DNA from: an uncultured Chthonomonas sp.
GTDB lineage: Bacteria; Armatimonadota; Chthonomonadetes; Chthonomonadales; CAJBBX01
Length of the DNA: 64,000 bases
NCBI GenBank assembly: GCA_903951425.1
Contig: CAJBBX010000133.1
Location: 1 to 64,000 of the forward strand
Direction of reading: 5' to 3'
A program made the translations under genes and the position numbers. The notes beneath the pieces were generated by a model, which did not search any database, had not been told where the DNA came from, and saw nothing but the letters and a program-made list of their open reading frames with translations. Positions 46,819 to 55,459 of the stretch are shown here, piece after piece (the stretch's first letter is position 1; every line of letters starts with the position of its first letter).

Positions 46819-48123
46819 ATGCATGAGAGTAGCGAGAACGGCGCCACGCGCCGGGAGTTTATTGAGAACACGGGGAAGGTGGCGGGCGTCGCGGCGCTGG
46901 CCGGCATGCTTCCCGTAGGCGTCCATGCGTCCCCGTCAGCCGACAAGATCAAGGTGGGCCTCGTGGGCTGCGGCGGGCGCGGCACGGGCGCGGCCATGCA
47001 GGCGCTGTCGGCTGACCCCAGCGTCAACCTGGTGGCCGTGGGCGACGCCTTCAAGTCGCAGATCGACGGGGCGCTGGCCGCGCTGAAGGGCGAGGCCTCG
47101 GTGGCTGCCCGCGTCGACGTGGCGGCCGACAAGCAGTTCGTGGGCGTCGACTGCTACAAGGACGTGATCAACTCCGGCATCGACGTGGCGCTCCTGGCAT
47201 CGCCGCCGGGCTTCCGCCCGCGCGAGATCCGCTACGCCATCGAGGCCGGCAAGCATGTCTTCGCCGAGAAGCCCGCGGGCACCGACCCGGTGAACGCCCG
47301 CAACGTGATCGAATCGGCCGCCATGGCGGAGCAGAAGAAGCTCTGCTTTGTGGCGGGCTACTGCTGGCGGTACGACACGCCTCGGCGCGAGTTCTACAAG
47401 CGCGTGCTGGGCGGCGACCTGGGCGAGGTTCGCCACGTCCACGCCACCTACATCACAGGCCCGGTCAAGCCCATGCCCCCCGCCTCGGAGCGTCCCGCTG
47501 GGATGGGCGACGTGGAGTGGCAGATTCGCAACTGGTACAACTTCGTCTGGCTCTCCGGAGACGGGCTGGTCGAGCAGGCCTGCCACAGCGTGGACAAGAT
47601 CCTCTGGGCGTTCAACGACCAGCCGCCCCTCCGCTGCGTCGGCACCGGAGGGCGCGTGAACCCCAACCACGAGGGCAACATCTTCGACCACATCGATGTC
47701 TTCTACGAGTGGCCCAACGGCGCACGAGCCACCATGGCCCAGCGGCAGATCAACGGCTGCAAGTCCGACAACTCCGACTACCTGGCCGGAGCCAAGGGAT
47801 ACGGCATCATCAGCGGCGGCAATATCGCCATCAAGGCCGGCGACGGCTGGGCTTGGAAGGGCAACTCCAAGTCGATGTACCAGATCGAGCACGATGAGCT
47901 CTTCGCGGCCATCAAGGCGGGCAAGACCATCAACGACGGCAAGCGGATGGCCATCAGCACCATCGCGGGCATCATGGGCCGGATCGCCGCCTACACCGGG
48001 CAGGAGGTCACCTGGCAGCAGGTGATGGAGTCCGGCTGGGACCTCTTCCCCAGCCCGCTTACGTGGGAGACCAAGCTGGCCATCGATCCCATGGCCGTAC
48101 CGGGCAAGACGCCCCTCAAGTAA
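46819..48123 (+). CDS. Exported Gfo/Idh/MocA oxidoreductase (Tat signal)
   Basis: ATG 46819 opens a Tat-like leader 'GATRREFIENTGKVAGVAALAG' (RR motif), so the protein is exported folded with its cofactor. The Rossmann domain 'KVGLVGCGGRGTGAAMQAL' binds NAD(P). 'AGKHVFAEKPAGTDPVNAR' contains the conserved EKP lysine. The 434-residue length and 'AFNDQPPLRCVGTGGRVNPNHEGN' fit the secreted oxidoreductase group common in Planctomycetes and Armatimonadota. Some of these proteins act on glycosides through a keto intermediate; the substrate here is unknown. Confidence 0.88.
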   Translation: MHESSENGATRREFIENTGKVAGVAALAGMLPVGVHASPSADKIKVGLVGCGGRGTGAAMQALSADPSVNLVAVGDAFKSQIDGALAALKGEASVAARVDVAADKQFVGVDCYKDVINSGIDVALLASPPGFRPREIRYAIEAGKHVFAEKPAGTDPVNARNVIESAAMAEQKKLCFVAGYCWRYDTPRREFYKRVLGGDLGEVRHVHATYITGPVKPMPPASERPAGMGDVEWQIRNWYNFVWLSGDGLVEQACHSVDKILWAFNDQPPLRCVGTGGRVNPNHEGNIFDHIDVFYEWPNGARATMAQRQINGCKSDNSDYLAGAKGYGIISGGNIAIKAGDGWAWKGNSKSMYQIEHDELFAAIKAGKTINDGKRMAISTIAGIMGRIAAYTGQEVTWQQVMESGWDLFPSPLTWETKLAIDPMAVPGKTPLK

Positions 48124-48131
48124 GCGCCACC

Positions 48132-48158
48132 GGGCCCCCGGCGCTTGCCCAGGGGCCC
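48132..48158 (+). terminator. Weak terminator-like hairpin
   Basis: gggcccc (48132-48138) and ggggccc (48152-48158) can pair just after the Gfo/Idh/MocA stop. The stem is short and no T-run follows. Confidence 0.3.
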
Positions 48159-48187
48159 ATCCTATTCCGTCTGGAAGGGTGCCGGAT

Positions 48188-49021
48188 ATGCTGAACTTCG
48201 TGGTGAACGCTGAGACCTGTACGCGATGCGGCGAGTGCGCGCTCGATTGCCCGGTGCGCATCATCGAGCAGCCCGGCGAGGGCCTGCCGTACATCAAGCC
48301 CGAGGAAGAAGCCGACTGCATGCGGTGCCAGCACTGCCTGGCGGTCTGCCCTGTGGGAGCCATCTCCATCCTTGGCAGGGACCCAGCGCAGAGCCTGCCG
48401 CTGGACCCCGCCAAGCTGCCCACGCTGGAGCAGATGGGCCTGCTGGTGCGAGGCCGTCGGACCTGCCGCCGCTACCTGGATGTGAACGTGGACCCGGACC
48501 TGCTCTCGGGCATCCTGGCGCATCTCTGTCACGCGCCCACGGGCGTGAACCGGCAGGAGCTCACGCTCCGCGTCATCGACGACAAGGAGAACATGCGAGT
48601 CATCCGCGAGAAGGTGCTGAACAGCGTCCTGGCGGCGCGCGAGGCGGGAACGTTGCCCGAGGGCGCCGCCTACCTGCACAGCGTGGCGTCGCGGTTCTAC
48701 TCCAAGAAGCTGGACATCCTCTTCCGCGGAGCGCCGCACGCGCTGATCATCTCCGCGCCGGCCGACGCGCCCTGCCCCGAGCAGGACGTGACGCTGGCTC
48801 TGGCCTACTTCGAGCTCATGGCCAACAGCGCGGGGTTGGGGACCGTCTGGTGGGGCCTCCTCAAGATGGCGCTGGGCGCCCTGCCGGAGCTGAAGCCGCT
48901 CTTCGGCATCCCCGACGGGCACGTCTACTACGCCATGCTCTTCGGCGTGCCGGCCTTCCGTTACCAGCGGACCACCCAGCGCGACGGGCTGTCACCCATC
49001 GTCAGGATCACCGCTCCGTAG
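48188..49021 (+). CDS. Ferredoxin-nitroreductase fusion protein
   Basis: ATG 48188 (ggaagg nine bases upstream) is better placed than GTG 48179. The 277-residue protein starts with two 4Fe-4S motifs ('CTRCGECALDCP' and 'CMRCQHCLAVCP'), followed by an FMN nitroreductase domain from about residue 85 ('RGRRTCRRYLDVNVDPDLL', 'APTGVNRQELTLRVI', 'GLGTVWWGLLKMAL'). Such fusions pass electrons from the clusters to FMN. Substrate unknown. It follows the Tat-exported oxidoreductase by 64 bases. Confidence 0.88.
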   Translation: MLNFVVNAETCTRCGECALDCPVRIIEQPGEGLPYIKPEEEADCMRCQHCLAVCPVGAISILGRDPAQSLPLDPAKLPTLEQMGLLVRGRRTCRRYLDVNVDPDLLSGILAHLCHAPTGVNRQELTLRVIDDKENMRVIREKVLNSVLAAREAGTLPEGAAYLHSVASRFYSKKLDILFRGAPHALIISAPADAPCPEQDVTLALAYFELMANSAGLGTVWWGLLKMALGALPELKPLFGIPDGHVYYAMLFGVPAFRYQRTTQRDGLSPIVRITAP

Positions 49022-49044
49022 CCGCGACGACGGGGGCCGCCGGG

Positions 49045-49494
49045 CTACTCCATGCCCTCGCTGGCGGCCTCCGGAGCCTTACGCCCCTCGCCCACGCCGT
49101 CGTCCGGCGGACCGGACACGGGCGGCGTCTGCCTGAGCCCGGACTGCGGCGGCGTCACCGACCTCCGCTGCCCGCCCGCCGCCATGGGTCCGGCGCCGCC
49201 CGGCACGACGGTGGGACCGGAGGGCTTGCCCACGGTGACCTGCTTGGGCGTGGTAACGTCAAGCGTGTTGGAACCCTGCTTCTTCTTCTGGGCGACCTGA
49301 TAGAGCATGAAGCCGATCAGCGAGGCGAAGATCACCACCACCAGCGTCACGATCCGGATGTTCTCAGCTCGGCGCAACTGCGCGGGCGTGGGGCCGCGAC
49401 GCTTGCGGCGCGACGCGCTCTCGGAGCGGATGATCAGGCCTGCGTCGGCCTGACCGGCGCCGTCTTCGGTGTTGTCGTCGAGATCGATGCGCAT
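49045..49494 (-). CDS. Single-pass membrane protein of unknown function
   Basis: The 149-residue protein has a basic, charged N-terminal half ('ASRRKRRGPTPAQLRRAENIR') directly before one transmembrane helix ('IVTLVVVIFASLIGFMLYQVA'). A Pro/Gly-rich disordered tail follows. The positive-inside rule places the N-terminus in the cytoplasm. No family recognised. A good extended -10 box (TATACT with TG) lies upstream at 49544-49549. Confidence 0.7.
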   Translation of the reverse strand: MRIDLDDNTEDGAGQADAGLIIRSESASRRKRRGPTPAQLRRAENIRIVTLVVVIFASLIGFMLYQVAQKKKQGSNTLDVTTPKQVTVGKPSGPTVVPGGAGPMAAGGQRRSVTPPQSGLRQTPPVSGPPDDGVGEGRKAPEAASEGME

Positions 49495-49543
49495 GGGACT
49501 TCCCCTGGGGCTCGCCCCGGCGGGGCGGATGTCGCTCGGGTAG

Positions 49544-49552
49544 AGTATACCA
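49544..49552 (-). promoter_or_regulatory. Extended -10 promoter of membrane protein gene
   Basis: On the minus strand the sequence reads TTGGTATACT: a TG one base before TATACT, the extended -10 form. It lies 50 bases before ATG 49494. No clear -35 is needed for this type. Confidence 0.5.
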
Positions 49553-49589
49553 ACCTTGGCCTCGGACGGGGCCGACGCAGGAGGCGTGG

Positions 49590-50312
49590 GTGAAGCAGCC
49601 CCTCATAGGCATCTCGTGCAGTGTGTTCGCGAATGACGGCGGTGAGCCGGCCGGCGACCGACTCGTGTGGGCCTACGCTCGAGCGGTGATCGGGGCGGGT
49701 GGGACCCCGGTCCTGCTGCCCAACCTGGCAACCAACATCGAAGCGCTCCTGGAGCGGCTCGACGGCCTGCTCCTCGCCGGCGGCGAGGACATCTGCCCGG
49801 AGCGTTACGGCGACGCTGAACGCCACCCCAAAGTGGTGGTGACGCCCGCACGCGACGACCTGGAGATTCCGCTGGCCCGCATGGCGGTGGAGCTCGGCCT
49901 CCCCGTGCTGGGCATCTGCCGGGGCATCCAACTGCTGAATGTGGCGCTGGGCGGGACGCTCTACCAGGACCTGCCCGACGAGCGGCCGTCGCCGGTCGTC
50001 CACCGGCAGAGCGAGGCCCGGCATATCGGCACCCACGGCTTCACGCCGGAGGCGGGCGCCCGCTTGGCGGCCCTGATCGGTGCCGAGCCGCTACGGGTGA
50101 ACACCTTCCACCATCAGGCAGTGCGTGACGTAGCCCCGGGCCTTGTGGTCGGCGCGCGGGCCGAGGACGGCCTCGTCGAGGCGCTTGAGACGGCCGACGG
50201 GCGTGTGGTGGCCGTGCAGTACCACCCGGAAGACATGGCGCCCGTCTGCCCGCGTGCGGCGGCGCTATTCGCCGGGTTCGTGACGATGTGCCGCGAGGAG
50301 GGTGGACGGTGA
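49590..50312 (+). CDS. Class I glutamine amidotransferase-like protein (PuuD-type)
   Basis: The 240-residue protein matches gamma-glutamyl-gamma-aminobutyrate hydrolase-like proteins: 'DGLLLAGGEDICPERYG', nucleophile elbow 'GICRGIQLLNV' with the catalytic Cys, 'VNTFHHQAVRDV' and the His-Glu pair in 'VAVQYHPED'. It hydrolyses gamma-glutamyl amides. The start is GTG 49590 with aggagg close upstream. Its TGA stop overlaps the next gene's ATG (TGATG), so the two are translationally coupled. Confidence 0.85.
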   Translation: MKQPLIGISCSVFANDGGEPAGDRLVWAYARAVIGAGGTPVLLPNLATNIEALLERLDGLLLAGGEDICPERYGDAERHPKVVVTPARDDLEIPLARMAVELGLPVLGICRGIQLLNVALGGTLYQDLPDERPSPVVHRQSEARHIGTHGFTPEAGARLAALIGAEPLRVNTFHHQAVRDVAPGLVVGARAEDGLVEALETADGRVVAVQYHPEDMAPVCPRAAALFAGFVTMCREEGGR

Positions 50313-51256
50313 TGGCGACGCAGGCTCTGCGGCTTCGGCCGAAGGTGAAGAACGTGGTCTGGGGCGGCGACTGGCTACTGACAACGCTGGGCCGTACGCC
50401 CGAAGCCCCCGGCCCGGTGGGCGAGAGTTGGGAAGCCTGGTCGGGCTCCGAAGTCCTCAACGGCCCCGACGCCGGCGCCACACTGGGCGACCTCTTCGCC
50501 ACCGGCCGCCGAGACCTGTTCGGCTCCACGGTTGAGCGTTACCCCCGCTTCCCGCTTCTGGTGAAGTTCATCGACGCCCGCGAGAACCTCTCGGTGCAGG
50601 TGCATCCCACCGACGCGCTGGCCATGGAGCTGGAGGAGTACCCCTACGGCAAGACCGAGTTCTGGTACGTCGTGGCCGCAGAACCGGGCGCCGAGATCCT
50701 CTTCGGCCTGGCCGACCGGGAGTTGGCGGCCGACGCGATCGCGGCCGCCGTGGCTGGCAACGATGCCGCCTCGATCTGCGCCCGCGTGCCCGTGCGCCCC
50801 GGCGACGTGGTGGACATCCCCGCCGGAACCGTTCACGCCCTCACGGCCGGCGTCGTCGTCTACGAGCTTCAGCAGGACTCGGACATCACCTACCGCCTCT
50901 ACGACTGGGGCCGCGTGGGGCGTGAGATCCATATCGAGAAGGGCCTCGCCTGCATCGATCCTGCGCGCAAGGGCCTCCGCGTGGCGCATCCCGGGCCGCA
51001 AGGCGACGGTCCTGTGCGATCGGCGCCGCTCCCGTCGAGCCATGTCTTCGGTTCAGAACTGCTGGAGTTGGCCGGCCCCGTGGAGCTTGCGTCCGCGGGC
51101 GACGGCTTCGGCCTGCTCAGCGTGGTGGACGGTTCCGGACGTCTGGACGGCGGGCCGTTGGCCATGGGCGACACCGCACTCCTGCCGCCGGGCCATGCCG
51201 CGCACGTGGCGCCCGGACCGGCGGGGCTACGGCTGGTCCGCGGCTGGGCGCTGTGA
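50312..51256 (+). CDS. manA: Mannose-6-phosphate isomerase, class I
   Basis: ATG 50312 overlaps the previous stop. The 314-residue protein has the zinc-site motifs 'LSVQVHPTD' and 'GKTEFWYV', the 'IPAGTVHAL' element and 'YDWGR', the type I phosphomannose isomerase pattern of short bacterial enzymes. It interconverts mannose 6-phosphate and fructose 6-phosphate in the cytosol. It lies between a PuuD-like gene (overlapping) and nhaA (22-base gap); these neighbours do not share an obvious pathway. Confidence 0.88.
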   Translation: MATQALRLRPKVKNVVWGGDWLLTTLGRTPEAPGPVGESWEAWSGSEVLNGPDAGATLGDLFATGRRDLFGSTVERYPRFPLLVKFIDARENLSVQVHPTDALAMELEEYPYGKTEFWYVVAAEPGAEILFGLADRELAADAIAAAVAGNDAASICARVPVRPGDVVDIPAGTVHALTAGVVVYELQQDSDITYRLYDWGRVGREIHIEKGLACIDPARKGLRVAHPGPQGDGPVRSAPLPSSHVFGSELLELAGPVELASAGDGFGLLSVVDGSGRLDGGPLAMGDTALLPPGHAAHVAPGPAGLRLVRGWAL

Positions 51257-51278
51257 GAGCGCCCGAAGGGTAGCCACC

Positions 51279-52637
51279 ATGCCTGCCCGCCGGTTACGCC
51301 GCATCCTGCAGCCCTTCCAGCAGTTTGTCCGCATTGAGGCCTTTGGCGGCATCGTGCTGCTGGCGGCCACCCTGGCGGCGCTGGTCTGGGCCAACTCGCC
51401 CGCGGCGGGCCTCTACCACCGCCTGCTCGACCTTGAGGTCGTCGCCGGAGCGGGTTCGCTCCGCCTGGCCAAGCCGCTCCACCTCTGGGTGAACGACGGG
51501 CTGATGGCCATCTTCTTCTTCCTCGTCGGCCTCGAGATCAAGCGTGAGATCATCGCCGGTGAGCTGGCTACCCCTCGCAAGGCGGCACTGCCGGTGGCGG
51601 CGGCCCTGGGCGGCATGGTGGTCCCGGCGCTGATGTACGCCTCCTGCAACCTGGGCACGTCCGAGGTGCGCGGCTGGGGCGTGCCCATGGCGACCGATAT
51701 CGCCTTCGCGCTGGGCATACTCACCCTTGCCGGGCCGCGCGTTCCGTTCGCGCTGAAGGTCTTCCTGACGGCGCTGGCCATCGTGGACGACATCGGCGCC
51801 GTCGCCGTCATCGCTGTCTTCTATAGCCACGGCATCTCTCTGCCGGTGCTGCTGGCGGGTATGGGCCTGCTCGGCCTCTCGTTGGCGGCCAACCGGGCGG
51901 GGGTGCGGAGCCCGCTGGCCTACACGCTCATCGGCATCGCTGCGTGGCTCGCCTTCCTGCAGTCGGGTGTCCATGCCACGGTGGCGGGAGTGCTGCTGGC
52001 CTTCACGGTACCGGCCGCCACGCGCATCGACCGGAAGGACTTCCGCGACCGCGTGGCCGAGAGCCTGGCCGAGTTGGGAAGCAGCGGCTCGACAGGACCG
52101 GGGCTCGACACGCAGGAGCAGGCCGCCGTCTACGCCCTGGAGCGTGCCTGCGAGGAGGTGCAGACCCCCCTCCAGCGCATGCAGCATGCCCTGCACCCGT
52201 GGGTCTCCTACGGCATCATGCCTCTCTTCGCGCTGGCCAATGCGGGCGTCTCCTTCGCCGGCCTCGACGCGTCGGGCCATGCGGGCGTGCCTGCGGGCGT
52301 CATCCTGGGACTGCTGCTTGGCAAGCCCATCGGCATCACCCTCTTCTCGTGGCTCGCCGTCCGCCTGCGCGCCGCGGAGATGCCCGCCGACGTCACCTGG
52401 CTGCAACTCCACGCCGCGGGTTGGCTGGGCGGCATCGGCTTCACCATGGCGGTCTTCATCGCAGGGCTCGCCTTCGCCGAGCCGGCCCTGCTGGCCACGG
52501 CCAAGGTAGCAATCCTCTGTGCCTCGGCCATGGCGGGGGTCGTGGGCTTCACGCTGGTGCGACGGGCCGGCCGACCCGGTGCAGGAACGGCCGACCCGGA
52601 TGGGCCCGACGCTACGGAACCGTCAGCGTCGAACTGA
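51279..52637 (+). CDS. nhaA: Na+/H+ antiporter NhaA
   Basis: ATG 51279 has gaaggg upstream and gives a 452-residue protein, longer than E. coli NhaA. It has multiple membrane helices with 'WVNDGLMAIFFFLVGLEIKREI', 'VPMATDIAFALGIL' and the ion-binding 'LAIVDDIGAVAVIAVFY' (paired Asp). The last helix reads 'GWLGGIGFTMAVFIAGLAF'. It exports sodium for pH and salt homeostasis. The extra length is in a loop (~255-290) and a C-terminal tail that overlaps the convergent SBBP gene by 26 bases. Confidence 0.93.
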   Translation: MPARRLRRILQPFQQFVRIEAFGGIVLLAATLAALVWANSPAAGLYHRLLDLEVVAGAGSLRLAKPLHLWVNDGLMAIFFFLVGLEIKREIIAGELATPRKAALPVAAALGGMVVPALMYASCNLGTSEVRGWGVPMATDIAFALGILTLAGPRVPFALKVFLTALAIVDDIGAVAVIAVFYSHGISLPVLLAGMGLLGLSLAANRAGVRSPLAYTLIGIAAWLAFLQSGVHATVAGVLLAFTVPAATRIDRKDFRDRVAESLAELGSSGSTGPGLDTQEQAAVYALERACEEVQTPLQRMQHALHPWVSYGIMPLFALANAGVSFAGLDASGHAGVPAGVILGLLLGKPIGITLFSWLAVRLRAAEMPADVTWLQLHAAGWLGGIGFTMAVFIAGLAFAEPALLATAKVAILCASAMAGVVGFTLVRRAGRPGAGTADPDGPDATEPSASN

Positions 52638-55212
52638 ACGAGCTGCCGTCGTGCTCTGCGTCGCCCCGGAACTCCGAGAGGATGGCGTGGGCGCCCGACA
52701 GCATGTCGACGGGCACGGTGTAGAGGTACGAACCGCAGCCTGATGCCTCCGTGACGGCCTGACCCACCTCGACGCCGTCGATGCTGAAGGCCAGCGTCTT
52801 CCCTGCCAGCCAGGCGTAGTCCGGTAGCCGCCGCAGGTAGCCCCGCAGGTAGGTGCGCTGGCCGGGTCCGGCGGTGCGGTCGATGGACCAGAGCACGGTG
52901 GCGCCCTTGGTCACGCGGAGAACGGCAGAACCGGAGCAACCCGCGAAGCCGCCGTCGCCGGCAAAGGTCACCGTCAGCGCATGGTCGCTGACGGCCTGGG
53001 TGACGATGATTGGCAGCATCGCATGACCGACGGCGTCGGTCACACCCGTACCCAGCGATGTGCCGTCGACCGAGAACTCCAGCGTTTTGCCTGCGACCCA
53101 GGTCCGGTCCACCCCATTGCGCAGGTAGCCCCGAAGGTAGACCGCGTAGCCCGGCCTCCCCGTCCGATCCGGCACGTACATGATAGATGGCAGCAGGCCC
53201 ATGTTCAGCCGCATGATGAAGCCGTCGGTGTTGCCCTGATTCGTGCTGCTGTAGCATATAGGCGTGGTCGGGAACGGCTTTGACCACGTGGTGCCGACGA
53301 CGTAGAGGCCTCCGGTGGAGGCGATGGTAACGCCATAGGCTGTGTCGGCGCCGGCGCCTCCGAGGGGTGTCGAGAACTCGAGCGCCGAGCCCGTTGGGCT
53401 GTACCGGACGAGGAACGCATCGCCCGTGTCTGTCGGTCCGGTCACCTTTAAGGCGTCCGCGGTAACCGGGAAGTCCGTCGATGCGGTGGTGCCCACGACG
53501 CACGCGCGCCCCGCCGCATCCACGTCGATGCCTACGGCCGCATCGTTCTTGGCGCCGCCGACTATGGAGCCGAAGACCAAGCTGGAGCCGTCCGCTGAGA
53601 ACACCGCTACAAACGCATCCTGAAGCTCGCCCGCATGCCCATACGCACCAGGAGTCGTCGGCGCAGTGGCCAGAGTGGTGTAGCCGCAGACGTGGGCCTG
53701 CCCGCTGCCGTCCACCGCGATGGCGTTCACCACCTCATAGCCTTCGCCACCGTAGAGCGAGGCCCATTTGACCGATCCGCTCGCGCTCAGCCGCGCCACA
53801 GTTGCTTCCCAGCGCCCGCTGACGCCGACATAGTAGGGCTGGAACACACCGACGGTGGTGGGGAAGTCATCGGAGTTGGTCCAACCGCCGACATACGGGT
53901 CACCGTCAGGACCCAGCGCGATGCACGTGGCGAGGCTGTTCAGCTCGCACGCGAACTCGTGCCGCCAAACCATGGCGCTGCCATCGCCCGAGAACTCCAT
54001 TGCGTTGGCCTGTAGGCGGGAGCCGCCGTTAACCAGGTACATCAGGCTGCCGCACGCATAGATGCGGCCGGTACTGGACACGGCCACGCCGGTCATCTCG
54101 TCCGACCGGGCATCACCCACGTAGGTGGAGAACTCCAGTGCAGAGCCGTCCGCGTTCAGCCGCGCCACGAAGCCGTCGGAGTTGCCGCCGTTGACGGTCT
54201 GGTACGCACCGGTCGTGACGGGAAAGTCGGTCGACACGGTGGTGCCGCACACCAAGACCCGGCCGCTGCTATCGAGTGCCATGCCCATCGGCTCATCGTC
54301 GCTGCTGCCGCCGATGAAGGTCGAATAGACCAGGGCCGTTCCCGCGGGGTTGAGCTTGGTGACAGCCACGTCATAGCCGGGGTTCTTCGTTACGTCGAAC
54401 ACGCCAGGCGTGGTCGGATACCCGGGTGAGGAGGTCCAGACGACAATGTACATGGAGCCGTCAGCAGCCACTTTGATCGCCTTGCAGACGTCGCGCGTGG
54501 GCGCCCCGATGAGGGTGGCGTATTCGACGACAGGGTCGATGACGAGGGTGCGGCTCGTGTCATAGGCCGCGACCCGGAAGCCCACGCGAGAGGCGCCGCC
54601 CCGACGGGCGGGCGTCAACTGGTAGGAGGCAGGCACCGCTACGCGCCGACCGGCGTTAACCTGGTACGCGACAGGCGCCCGCAGCGTGACGGCGCCGAGG
54701 GCCGTGACGATCTCCAGATCGCCGCCGCGCAGCCGCACGCGCTCAGCGCCCTCCAGCGCCAGCAGGATGCGTCGCGGGTCGGCGCCGGGCCGCAGGACGA
54801 AGTCATGCTCAATCCCGCCGCCGGGCAGGCCGTAGGTGACCATGTCGGTCCCAGGGTAGACGTCGGTGGCCCGCACCGAGCGGTAGGTGGGCAGGCCGGT
54901 GCGCCACGCGCACCGGTCGCGGCCCAGCAGGTAGCTCACCTTGCCCGCGGCCATCTCCTGGCCGCGCACATCGGCCCGGGCGTCGGCGCCCAGCAGGCGG
55001 ATGCGGACCGCAGCGCCCGACATGCCGCGCAGGGCCGCCAGCGTCATCTGATCCGAACCGATGAAGAGCGTAGACGAGCCGCTACGCGCTATGAACCGCG
55101 CCTGCGGAGCGGCCTGCCCGGCGTTGGGTTCGAAGGTGATCGGCGGCCCCGCGTTCGCACACAAGGGGGCTATAGCTAACAACCACGTCGAAATGAAGAG
55201 CGTCTGACGCAT
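52612..55212 (-). CDS. SBBP beta-propeller protein with C-terminal Ig-like repeats
   Basis: ATG 55212 (ggaggt upstream) opens a signal peptide ('LFISTWLLAIAPLCANA'); 866 residues. An N-terminal domain (~25-225) shows 'ITFEPNAGQ', 'YRSVRATDVYPGTDMV' and 'LVIDPVVEYATLIG'. It is followed by SBBP propeller repeats ('GMALDSSGRVLVCGTT', 'GIDVDAAGRACVVGTT'). Two Ig-like repeats end the protein ('VDGTSLGTGVTDAVG', 'IDGVEVGQAVTEASG'), similar to those of the first two genes of the window. It is the intact relative of the broken gene at 23865. Probably secreted or cell-surface. Confidence 0.85.
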   Translation of the reverse strand: MRQTLFISTWLLAIAPLCANAGPPITFEPNAGQAAPQARFIARSGSSTLFIGSDQMTLAALRGMSGAAVRIRLLGADARADVRGQEMAAGKVSYLLGRDRCAWRTGLPTYRSVRATDVYPGTDMVTYGLPGGGIEHDFVLRPGADPRRILLALEGAERVRLRGGDLEIVTALGAVTLRAPVAYQVNAGRRVAVPASYQLTPARRGGASRVGFRVAAYDTSRTLVIDPVVEYATLIGAPTRDVCKAIKVAADGSMYIVVWTSSPGYPTTPGVFDVTKNPGYDVAVTKLNPAGTALVYSTFIGGSSDDEPMGMALDSSGRVLVCGTTVSTDFPVTTGAYQTVNGGNSDGFVARLNADGSALEFSTYVGDARSDEMTGVAVSSTGRIYACGSLMYLVNGGSRLQANAMEFSGDGSAMVWRHEFACELNSLATCIALGPDGDPYVGGWTNSDDFPTTVGVFQPYYVGVSGRWEATVARLSASGSVKWASLYGGEGYEVVNAIAVDGSGQAHVCGYTTLATAPTTPGAYGHAGELQDAFVAVFSADGSSLVFGSIVGGAKNDAAVGIDVDAAGRACVVGTTASTDFPVTADALKVTGPTDTGDAFLVRYSPTGSALEFSTPLGGAGADTAYGVTIASTGGLYVVGTTWSKPFPTTPICYSSTNQGNTDGFIMRLNMGLLPSIMYVPDRTGRPGYAVYLRGYLRNGVDRTWVAGKTLEFSVDGTSLGTGVTDAVGHAMLPIIVTQAVSDHALTVTFAGDGGFAGCSGSAVLRVTKGATVLWSIDRTAGPGQRTYLRGYLRRLPDYAWLAGKTLAFSIDGVEVGQAVTEASGCGSYLYTVPVDMLSGAHAILSEFRGDAEHDGSSFSSTLTVP

Positions 55213-55459
55213 GGTGACCTCCACCAGGGGAATGGTCCGCGACGGTTGCCCGTCCGGCACAGGGTCAGGATGTCGGCGCCGCGCGGGATGGCTGACGATG
55301 CCCATCCGCGCCGCCAGTGTCATGCTAATGGCAACCCCTGATTGGTGCAAGGTGGAGGCCGTGCATCGGGCGGCAGGGCCACGGTACGCCGGCGCCGGAT
55401 GCCGGACCATGGAATATCCGGTCCGCTCGAGCGTCTACAGAGCGGGAGGGCGGTACAGC
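55213..55459. other. Divergent intergenic region between SBBP and sigma-factor genes
   Basis: About 247 bases without a gene. Low-confidence minus-strand boxes TTGCAC and TAGCAT, 17 bases apart (55330-55358), could drive the SBBP gene. The sigma-factor frame is open through the whole gap but has no good start before GTG 55460. Confidence 0.35.
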
